5,971 nt of DNA from Crocinitomix sp. (GTDB taxonomy: Bacteria > Bacteroidota > Bacteroidia > Flavobacteriales_D > Crocinitomicaceae). The stretch spans positions 1 through 5,971 of the forward strand of contig JADZFJ010000391.1 of assembly GCA_020849935.1 (NCBI GenBank), written 5' to 3'. This document shows positions 1-5,971 of the stretch, in pieces. The translations under genes and the position numbers were made by a program. Position 1 is the first letter of the stretch, and the number at the start of each line of letters is the position of its first letter. The notes under the pieces are model-generated. The model worked only from the letters and a program-made list of their open reading frames with translations. It was not told where the DNA came from and did no database searches.

Positions 1-33
1 ATAGCCTGATGATTCCATTTATGTTGCGAATCT

Positions 34-738
34 TTAATGATTTCCTTCCTTCAACAACTCAGGAAACTTCGCTTTAAACCTGTTTAATCGTGGAATTGAA
101 ACCGATTGAATGTAACCCTGTTTTGGATGAAGACGTTCGTAATTCTGATGATAATCTTCGCCCATCCAAAATTTTTCGAAAGGTTTTACTTCGCTTGCAA
201 CCTCAAAACCATCTTGTCTTAAACTGGCGATTTTTTCCTCAATGGCTAGTTTTTCAGGTTCAGTTTGATAAAATGCAATGCTGCGGTATTGGCTTCCATG
301 ATCGGGTCCTTGGCCATTTACTTGCTCAATTTCCTGACTGCCAAAATAAACCTCAACCAACTGCTTAAAAGAAACAACAGTCGAATCGTACAAAATTTCA
401 ACTGCCTCGGCATGACCGGTTAACCCTGTATTGGAATCTTCGTAGGTAGGATTTTCAGAATGACCGCCGGAATATCCATTATACACTTCATGCACCCCTT
501 TCACGCTTTCAAAAATTGCCTCGACACACCAAAAACATCCACTCGCAAAATAAGCACGTTGTAAGGTATCTAAATCCACCTTTTTTTCTAACGAAGGCTG
601 TTCTTTATTTTCAGGTAGATCAACAAGTTCGGCTGGTTTTTCATCCGTTTGACAAGCATTACTGCCAAAAATCAATCCAAATAAGAGGAAAAAAGTGAGG
701 GAGTGTTTCTTTAAATTCATTGCTGTTTTTTTTATCAT
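34..738 (-). CDS. msrA: Lipoprotein peptide methionine sulfoxide reductase MsrA
   Basis: The enzyme reduces methionine-S-sulfoxide in proteins back to methionine and so repairs oxidative damage. The PMSR domain spans about residues 61-215. Its signature GCFWC lies at 67-71, with Cys68 as the catalytic nucleophile. By spacing, Tyr99, Glu111 (GHAEAV), Asp146 (GPDHGSQYR) and Tyr151 match E. coli MsrA Tyr82, Glu94, Asp129 and Tyr134; YHQNY follows at 196-200. The N-terminus has basic residues, a hydrophobic stretch (14-25) and SNAC ending at Cys29, which reads as a lipoprotein signal peptide, so the enzyme should be membrane-anchored outside the cytoplasm. Residues 30-60 form a charged linker. 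The only cysteines are 29, 68 and 71; the C-terminal resolving Cys of many MsrAs is absent, so Cys71 is the likely resolving partner. Met7 (718-720) is an alternative start with an A-rich upstream and a more standard signal-peptide length. The gene is divergent from the helicase. Family assignment is very secure; lipidation is inferred. Confidence 0.96.
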   Translation of the reverse strand: MIKKTAMNLKKHSLTFFLLFGLIFGSNACQTDEKPAELVDLPENKEQPSLEKKVDLDTLQRAYFASGCFWCVEAIFESVKGVHEVYNGYSGGHSENPTYEDSNTGLTGHAEAVEILYDSTVVSFKQLVEVYFGSQEIEQVNGQGPDHGSQYRSIAFYQTEPEKLAIEEKIASLRQDGFEVASEVKPFEKFWMGEDYHQNYERLHPKQGYIQSVSIPRLNRFKAKFPELLKEGNH

Positions 739-763
739 AGTCTGACCAAATTCGAATTCCTTA

Positions 764-791
764 CAAATTCATTTAAAGGGAGCAAGCACAA
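764..791 (-). promoter_or_regulatory. Candidate Bacteroidota-type promoter for msrA
   Basis: Read on the minus strand, TTG (789-791) is followed by a 17-base spacer and TGAATTTG (764-771). This is one mismatch from the TAnnTTTG -7 box of Bacteroidota primary-sigma promoters, and the spacing is acceptable. It would place the transcript start near 759, about 20 bases before the msrA start codon. The assignment rests on motif matching only, and such boxes arise by chance in AT-rich DNA. Confidence 0.4.
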
Positions 792-809
792 AGTTCACAA
801 AAAATTACC

Positions 810-817
810 TATCTTCA
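810..817 (+). promoter_or_regulatory. Candidate -7 box for the DEAD-box helicase gene
   Basis: TATCTTCA matches TAnnTTTG at six of eight positions and ends nine bases before the helicase ATG. That distance would give a very short leader, which is common in Bacteroidota. No clear TTG lies at the expected upstream distance, so the call is weak. If real, the two divergent promoters share less than 60 bp and could influence each other. Confidence 0.3.
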
Positions 818-826
818 CCGTAGAAT

Positions 827-2056
827 ATGAAATTTACCGAATTAGCGTTAAAAGATGAAGTATTAGAAGCTTTATCGTACATGGGGTTTGAGAACGCCAC
901 CCCAATTCAAGAAAAAAGCATTCCAATTATTTTGGCAAATCAAGACATTATTGCATGTGCACAAACAGGTACAGGAAAAACTGCCGCCTTTGTTCTGCCC
1001 ATTTTAAATAAATTAGTTGGTAAAGAAGATTCGTGTATCGACACATTAATTATTGTGCCAACCCGCGAATTAGCGATTCAAATTGAACAACAAATTCAAG
1101 GTTTATCTTACTTTTTATCCGTAGGTTCAAAAGCGATTTATGGTGGTGGTGATGGAAAAGATTGGGAGCTTCAAAAAAATGCACTCAAAGAAGGCACAGA
1201 CATTATTGTGGCAACGCCAGGCAAGTTATTGTCTCACCTAAAAATGGGGTATGTGGATTTTAAACACATTAAACATTTGGTGTTAGACGAAGCAGACAGA
1301 ATGTTGGACATGGGGTTTTCGGACGATTTAAATAAAATCTTCTCTTACCTCCCTGAAAAACGTCAAACTTTAATGTTTAGCGCAACCATGCCTGATAAAA
1401 TTAAGGTATTGGCGCGAAAAATTTTGAATGCTCCAAAAGAAATCACCCTTTCTGTCTCTAAACCAGCCGAAGGGGTCACACAAGGAATCTACCTCACGTT
1501 TGACACGCAAAAACAAGCGGCCTTAAAGTATATTTTAGACGAACGCAAGGATTATGACAGCATCATCATTTTTACCTCTGCAAAGGCGAAAGTGTCTGAA
1601 ATTAATAGTTTTTTAAGACGTGCTGGCTTTAAGTCAAAAACCATTTCTTCGAATTTAGATCAGAACGAACGCGAAGAGGTACTCCGCGAATTTAGGGCAA
1701 AAAATGTGCGGATTCTTGTGGCAACAGATGTGATGTCACGCGGAATTGACATTAAAGAAATTAACATGGTAATCAATTACGATGTGCCACATGATGCCGA
1801 AGATTACGTTCACCGAATTGGGCGAACAGCTCGGGCAAATACAACAGGTGAGGCTTTTACGCTTGTGAATCCAAAGGATTTTCAAAAAATGAAACGCATC
1901 GAAAAATTAATCGAAGCGAAAGTTCCCCAATTTGAATTGCCAAAAGAATTGGGCGAGTCGCCCGATTGGAATACAAAAGAGCCGGCTAAACGATCTTTTG
2001 CTAAAAAGAAAAATTTCCGTCCAAAACCAAAAAAAACAAGCACACCCCAAAAATAA
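827..2056 (+). CDS. DEAD-box ATP-dependent RNA helicase, RhlE-like
   Basis: This is a cytoplasmic ATP-dependent RNA helicase expected to unwind short RNA duplexes in ribosome assembly, RNA decay or cold adaptation. All core motifs are present in order: Q motif (Phe3, Gly20-Phe21, Pro26, Gln28), motif I AQTGTGKT 45-52, Ia PTRELA 78-83, GG 106-108, Ib TPGKL 130-134, II DEAD 154-157, III SAT 185-187, IV IIIFTSA 246-252, QxxR 279-282, V ATDVMSRGID 299-308 and VI HRIGRTAR 329-336. Motif Ib has Lys where Arg is usual, a conservative change. The Q motif starts at residue 3, so ATG 827 is clearly the right start. Beyond the two RecA-like lobes there is only a short Lys/Arg-rich tail (about 387-409), probably for RNA binding; there is no DbpA-type or CsdA-type C-terminal domain. 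The length of 409 residues and the N-terminal pattern resemble RhlE, but DEAD-box paralogues are hard to separate by eye, so no symbol is given. It appears monocistronic. Confidence 0.96.
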   Translation: MKFTELALKDEVLEALSYMGFENATPIQEKSIPIILANQDIIACAQTGTGKTAAFVLPILNKLVGKEDSCIDTLIIVPTRELAIQIEQQIQGLSYFLSVGSKAIYGGGDGKDWELQKNALKEGTDIIVATPGKLLSHLKMGYVDFKHIKHLVLDEADRMLDMGFSDDLNKIFSYLPEKRQTLMFSATMPDKIKVLARKILNAPKEITLSVSKPAEGVTQGIYLTFDTQKQAALKYILDERKDYDSIIIFTSAKAKVSEINSFLRRAGFKSKTISSNLDQNEREEVLREFRAKNVRILVATDVMSRGIDIKEINMVINYDVPHDAEDYVHRIGRTARANTTGEAFTLVNPKDFQKMKRIEKLIEAKVPQFELPKELGESPDWNTKEPAKRSFAKKKNFRPKPKKTSTPQK

Positions 2057-2101
2057 AATGCCATTTCAATGTACTAAAAAGTGAATAATTTTGGCATTTT
2101 T
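2055..2101 (+). terminator. Weak terminator-like hairpin after the helicase gene
   Basis: AAAATGCCA (2055-2063), which overlaps the last two bases of the stop codon, is perfectly complementary to TGGCATTTT (2092-2100), followed by one more T. The nine-pair stem encloses 28 bases. Within these, ACT (2073-2075) and AGT (2080-2082) can pair around an AAAA loop and would shorten the effective loop. The location is right for an intrinsic terminator, but the stem is AT-rich and the T-run is short, so efficiency would be modest. Confidence 0.4.
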
Positions 2102-2219
2102 CGAACAACAATTTATGGAAATTGAAGATCTATGCCAAACGATCCACAATAAATAATTAAATTTACGGTTGTTACCTCATTTTTTGACAGTTTAACCTAC
2201 CAATGCCAAATCCAATACT
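2057..2219 (+). promoter_or_regulatory. Intergenic region and probable leader of the TraB-like gene
   Basis: These 163 bases separate the helicase from the large gene and should contain the latter's promoter. TAATTTTG (2086-2093) is an exact TAnnTTTG box but lies inside the terminator-like hairpin, about 125 bases upstream of the start. TAAATTTA (2158-2165) is a seven-of-eight match closer in. Neither has a TTG at the usual 17-23 base spacing. TTGACA at 2184-2189 has no matching -10 box. ATGCCAA occurs at 2132-2138 and 2203-2209, and its complement TTGGCAT at 2091-2097. No RNA gene or convincing coding sequence is seen. Confidence 0.35.
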
Positions 2220-5200
2220 ATGAAATTAAAAATTTCACTTTTCTTAACTACCCTCCTATTTATTGGAGTTTCTTTTGCCCAAACCAAACGACATCAAGGA
2301 TTATTGTGGGAGATTTCTGGCAATGGACTTAAAACGTCTAGTTACTTGTATGGCACCATGCACGTGGCGAATAAATTGGCCTTTAACGTGAGTGACTCTT
2401 TCTATATTTGTCTCAACAAAGCCCAAGGAATCGCTTTAGAATCTTCGCCTGCAGATTGGATGCAAGATTATCGCGACATGGACGCGTCTTCAGGAGGTGG
2501 CTATTCGTTTGGTAATTTTTATGAAAGAGCTTTCAGAATTTATGACTTAAATAAAGATGTTGCTTATTTGCTGATGCAAAATAAAAACAGCTTAATGAAT
2601 CAAATTTTATATCGATTTAATTCAGGCAGTGAAGATTATCAGGAAAGTACGTTTTTGGATATGTTCATTTACCAAGCTGGCGCCAAAAATGGTAAACCGA
2701 TTCATAGTTTAGAGACCCTCGAAGAAGTTATTCTCCTGTCGATAAAAGCGATGACCCCTGACAAAGTAAAAGAAGAAATTGACAATAAAAACAACCGTTA
2801 TTTAGATCAAGATTATCAAAACAGAGGTAATTTAATGCAAGATGCCTACCGTCGTGGGGATTTGGATCTGATTGACTCCTTGAGTAAATCAAATAATCCA
2901 ACTTCTGTTTACCATGATTACTTCATTGTCGAACGGAATCGTAACATGGTCAATCGAATCGATTCGATTATGAAATACCAATCTATTTTTATTGGCATTG
3001 GAGCCGCCCATTTGCCAGGTGATGGCGGCGCTATTGAAATGTTGCGTGAAATGGGATATACCTTGCGCGCAGTCGATCCAAAATCAACAGGGAAATCGCA
3101 TAAAATGCGAAAAAAATTGGAAGAGTTGTACAAGGCACCGGTCATGAAAAAATTTGCGACTAGTGATAATTTTATCCAAGGAGTTGTCCCCGGAACGCTT
3201 TTTGAAATGCCCACTGGATCCGGTAAACAATTGGAATATTTATGCCCAGAAACTGCAAATGGTGGATATTACAGCATCATCCGACAATTTACTTTTGGAG
3301 GTGTTTTTGGAAAAACCCCTGAATTTTATAAAGAAAGTTTTGACAGTTTGGTGTATATCGCAACACCGGGCGACCTGATCTCAAAAACAGCCGTGAAGGT
3401 GAGTGGTTATGATGGGTACCGAATTTTAACGAAAACCAGCAAAAATGCTTTGGTAGATTATTTAATTCTTTTCACTCCCACCGAAATCATCGCCATTAAG
3501 GGATATGGAATTGGTGACTATATTACCAAAAGTGAACCAAAACGATTTTTCACCGAACTAGAAATTGCCAAAGGTCATTCAAATTGGAGTGACGTGACTC
3601 CTAAATTTGGCGGAGCAACCTGGAAAATGAAAGGGTTAGTGACTGGAAAAGATTTAATTGATGGTTTAGAATCGGCTTCTATCAATCCGGTTTATCAATC
3701 GTATGATCAAGAAACATCGGATTACTTTTTGGTCATGAGATATACCTTTAACGACTTAGGTTATATTGAAGAAGATTCATTTGACTTGGCTTATTTAGGG
3801 AAAACTTTTGCGGAAGAACACGGATTTAAAGTCGCTACTTCTACCCTAAAATCAAATGGCACTTATAATTATATTATGCAAAGTATCGTGCCAGATGAAA
3901 CGCATGAAAAGTTGCCGGAAGAACTTAGCTTAAAAATCATAACCAAAGGAGGCAATTATTATTTGATGCTTACCAACAGCAAAAATGAAAATGCAACTAC
4001 ATTTTTTGACTCCTTTAGTTTCCAAGATTTTGTCATCAATCAAACTTACGAAGTGTTTGTGGACACCAATTTGTTCTATTCTGTCGAAATTCTTAAGAAA
4101 AAAGAGGTTCCTCAATTTCCAGAAAGATCGTATTACAATCAATTCAACGAGGAGGAAGAAGATCGTTCCTATCTTGGCGATTCAGGTAATAAAGTACACG
4201 AAATCAGCCAAACACAAGAAAGTATTTACGTTGGATATGTCAAATTTCATGACTATTTGAGTATTGATTCTGTCGATCGATTTATGAAGAATCGTATCAA
4301 CATTCATTCGGCAGACGATGACATGAAAATTTCTCGTTTAAATGTTATCCAAAAAGACAGTCAATATATCCGCACCTTTCTCTTAACAGATACCGCAAGT
4401 TCGAAAGGTTTATTAACCCAACTAATTCTTTATCATGGAGTTGAATATACAATTCAAACTTTAATTGACACTGTGAGTGGCCCATCTATTTATGTCCAAC
4501 ATTTTTTTGATACCTTTAAGCCAAAAGATACTTTGATCGGACAGGATCTTTTTTCAGATAAAGCCCAATTATTTTTTGAAAATATCTACGGAGACGATTC
4601 ATTGAGTAAGGAAAATGCGCTTAAATCGATTGGAATGGTGCGATTTAAAGAAAAGGACGCGGATCGTTTAATTGAATTGTACCGTAACTATAAATTTGAA
4701 GAAGACGATGAACAAGGTTACCGCGAGCAGGTTTTAGAAGCGTGTTCGAATATCAAATCGGATAAAATTTATAAATTTCTATCCGAGGTTTACCGTGAAA
4801 ATAACTACAATGCTGCCTTACAATTTTCGGCCATTCGTGCCTTAGGGAACACTGAATCTGCGGAAGCAACTGATCTTATAAAAAATTTAATTCTTGAAAA
4901 TCCTCCATTTAGTGAAAACATGGAAGATTATTCATTTTCTGGCGGGCTGTATGATTCGCTCGAATTAACAAAAAACTATTTTCCTGCCATCCTTGACATG
5001 CTTCAATACAATGAATATGAGCTCGAGATAATGGAATTATTGGCGCATGGCTATATGGATTCGTTGTATGCCTATGATTCCTTTAAATCAGAAAAAAGTA
5101 GGTTGATGCGGAATGCTAAAATTGAATTAAAACGAATCGTAGCTTCTCAAAAAAAGGGAGAAGAGGAAAATGAAGACGAATATTATTCATGGCAAGACCT

Positions 5201-5918
5201 TGATTTTGATTTCTTCAATGGTTTTAGTACTGGGAATTGGGGGGATTATTTCGAAAAACAGTATTCGAGTTCAGGTAAGACATTTTCGTTACTTTTAAAT
5301 TATTACACCTTGATGTGTGCCTTTAAAAAAGCGGGGGTCCCCGAAGTGGATGCATTTTTTGCAGATGTTTACCGCGTTGAAGACAAAGAATTTAAAGCTG
5401 GTATTCAATTTATCCACCATAAATTAGGAATGCCTGTGGATACAGCGATCTTAAACGAAATTGCGCAAGACGTTGAATATCGAAATTGGCTCTACGATCA
5501 ATTATTTTATTTTGACATGCCTTCGTATTTTGATCCATCGATCACGCAAGAGGACTTATGTTTTGGAAAACTCTATCAGTCTGGCTATGATGAAGAAACA
5601 GATTCGGTCGTTTTTCTCAGAAAAGAATATGTAAAAAATGGCACCGACGAAGGGTATATTTATTTCTTTAAACGTAAAGAAGAAAATAAGAAAAATTGGA
5701 TGATTGATTACGTGGGTGTTTTACCGGAAGAGGATTCCGATACGATTAATCAATTTGCCGGCTATTCAATCCAGAAAAAAGGGTTGGCCTTTAAGAATGA
5801 CGAAGAAATGGAAGAAACAATCAAACAAACCCTCGAAGATTTTTCATTAATTGGAAGAGCGCGTACTGGAAAAGGGAATGAATCCGAAAATTTCTTTGAT
5901 TTGTTGAATGGTTATTAA
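2220..5918 (+). CDS. Exported TraB/GumN-family multidomain protein with large uncharacterised C-terminal region
   Basis: This is a 1232-residue protein of unknown function. Residues 1-20 form a type I signal peptide (MKLK, hydrophobic core, VSFA before Gln21), so the protein is exported; there is no lipobox. Residues 27-287 are a TraB/GumN domain of the TIKI/TraB/PrgY superfamily. GTMH (45-48) and GAAH (261-264) are the paired GxxH motifs, with ALE (Glu74), ERN (238-240) and HLPGDGG (264-270) as further conserved elements. TIKI members are metal-dependent proteases, so a hydrolase is possible but unproven. Stand-alone GumN-type proteins are roughly 300 residues; about 940 more follow here. 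I see three similar alpha/beta modules (about 311-450, 490-605, 660-770), HEAT-like helices (about 797-893) with more helices to about 975, an acidic stretch (981-999), a helical part (1020-1100) and an alpha/beta end domain (about 1110-1213). No type IX secretion C-terminal domain, transmembrane anchor or frameshift is apparent. There is no Shine-Dalgarno sequence, but the signal peptide begins directly at this ATG, which supports the start. The gene looks monocistronic. Confidence 0.9.
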   Translation: MKLKISLFLTTLLFIGVSFAQTKRHQGLLWEISGNGLKTSSYLYGTMHVANKLAFNVSDSFYICLNKAQGIALESSPADWMQDYRDMDASSGGGYSFGNFYERAFRIYDLNKDVAYLLMQNKNSLMNQILYRFNSGSEDYQESTFLDMFIYQAGAKNGKPIHSLETLEEVILLSIKAMTPDKVKEEIDNKNNRYLDQDYQNRGNLMQDAYRRGDLDLIDSLSKSNNPTSVYHDYFIVERNRNMVNRIDSIMKYQSIFIGIGAAHLPGDGGAIEMLREMGYTLRAVDPKSTGKSHKMRKKLEELYKAPVMKKFATSDNFIQGVVPGTLFEMPTGSGKQLEYLCPETANGGYYSIIRQFTFGGVFGKTPEFYKESFDSLVYIATPGDLISKTAVKVSGYDGYRILTKTSKNALVDYLILFTPTEIIAIKGYGIGDYITKSEPKRFFTELEIAKGHSNWSDVTPKFGGATWKMKGLVTGKDLIDGLESASINPVYQSYDQETSDYFLVMRYTFNDLGYIEEDSFDLAYLGKTFAEEHGFKVATSTLKSNGTYNYIMQSIVPDETHEKLPEELSLKIITKGGNYYLMLTNSKNENATTFFDSFSFQDFVINQTYEVFVDTNLFYSVEILKKKEVPQFPERSYYNQFNEEEEDRSYLGDSGNKVHEISQTQESIYVGYVKFHDYLSIDSVDRFMKNRINIHSADDDMKISRLNVIQKDSQYIRTFLLTDTASSKGLLTQLILYHGVEYTIQTLIDTVSGPSIYVQHFFDTFKPKDTLIGQDLFSDKAQLFFENIYGDDSLSKENALKSIGMVRFKEKDADRLIELYRNYKFEEDDEQGYREQVLEACSNIKSDKIYKFLSEVYRENNYNAALQFSAIRALGNTESAEATDLIKNLILENPPFSENMEDYSFSGGLYDSLELTKNYFPAILDMLQYNEYELEIMELLAHGYMDSLYAYDSFKSEKSRLMRNAKIELKRIVASQKKGEEENEDEYYSWQDLDFDFFNGFSTGNWGDYFEKQYSSSGKTFSLLLNYYTLMCAFKKAGVPEVDAFFADVYRVEDKEFKAGIQFIHHKLGMPVDTAILNEIAQDVEYRNWLYDQLFYFDMPSYFDPSITQEDLCFGKLYQSGYDEETDSVVFLRKEYVKNGTDEGYIYFFKRKEENKKNWMIDYVGVLPEEDSDTINQFAGYSIQKKGLAFKNDEEMEETIKQTLEDFSLIGRARTGKGNESENFFDLLNGY

Positions 5919-5971
5919 GTAGCGATCCAAATTAAAAATCATCTTTCTTATCCCCTATTTTTTAAACAAAA

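Noticed and set aside
90..368. 92-codon plus-strand open frame antisense to msrA
   Set aside because: It lies wholly inside a clear msrA gene on the other strand, and its translation shows no domain, signal peptide or coding character.
516..698. 60-codon plus-strand open frame antisense to msrA
   Set aside because: It covers the catalytic and signal-peptide part of msrA and is explained as its complement.
1882..2064. 60-codon minus-strand frame rich in Phe and Gly at the helicase 3' end
   Set aside because: Its Phe-rich composition is the complement of the Lys-rich helicase tail; there is no independent support.
2115..2156. 13-codon frame (MEIEDLCQTIHNK) in the gap before the TraB-like gene, considered as a remnant of a degraded gene start
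   Set aside because: It is too short, the sequence after the stop does not continue any recognisable protein in any frame, and such frames are expected by chance.
2184..2189. TTGACA as a sigma-70 -35 box
   Set aside because: No matching -10 hexamer or TAnnTTTG box lies at a suitable distance before the start codon.
2918..3378. Open frames on both strands inside the TraB-like gene (minus 2918-3214, plus 3154-3378)
   Set aside because: Both overlap a continuous long coding sequence with recognisable domains and show no features of their own.
3930..4260. Open frames on both strands inside the second and third repeat modules
   Set aside because: They are out-of-frame shadows of the long gene with no family resemblance.
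5919..5971. Terminator after the TraB-like gene
   Set aside because: The stretch ends in an AT-rich run with TTTTTT, but no inverted repeat of useful length precedes it within the window.

Overview
The window looks like a piece of a Bacteroidota chromosome, most likely from the Flavobacteriales side. The reasons are low-GC DNA, start codons without Shine-Dalgarno sequences, promoter-like boxes resembling the Bacteroidota TTG/TAnnTTTG type, a lipoprotein whose residues after the lipidated Cys resemble the Bacteroidota surface-export signal, and a long exported TraB/GumN-type protein. This placement is inferred from style; there is no rRNA or phylogenetic marker to confirm it.

Layout: positions 1-33 are a short tail with nothing recognisable. 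Positions 34-738 (minus strand) encode a lipoprotein-type peptide methionine sulfoxide reductase A. An 88-bp divergent intergenic region (739-826) carries a candidate promoter for each direction. Positions 827-2056 (plus) encode a compact RhlE-like DEAD-box RNA helicase with a basic tail. A 163-bp gap (2057-2219) begins with a weak terminator-like hairpin and contains several copies of ATGCCA/ATGCCAA. Positions 2220-5918 (plus) encode a 1232-residue exported protein: a TraB/GumN (TIKI-like) putative hydrolase domain at the N-terminus, followed by about 940 residues with no family I can name. In that extension I see three related alpha/beta modules, a HEAT-like helical section and a C-terminal alpha/beta domain. 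Positions 5919-5971 are AT-rich with no clear hairpin.

There is no sign of one shared pathway. msrA and the helicase are divergently transcribed, and the helicase and the large gene are separated by a probable transcription boundary. MsrA and the TraB-like protein are both envelope or exported proteins; the helicase is cytoplasmic. I see no mobile element, CRISPR array, tRNA or rRNA. The item most worth a second look is the architecture of the 1232-residue protein.
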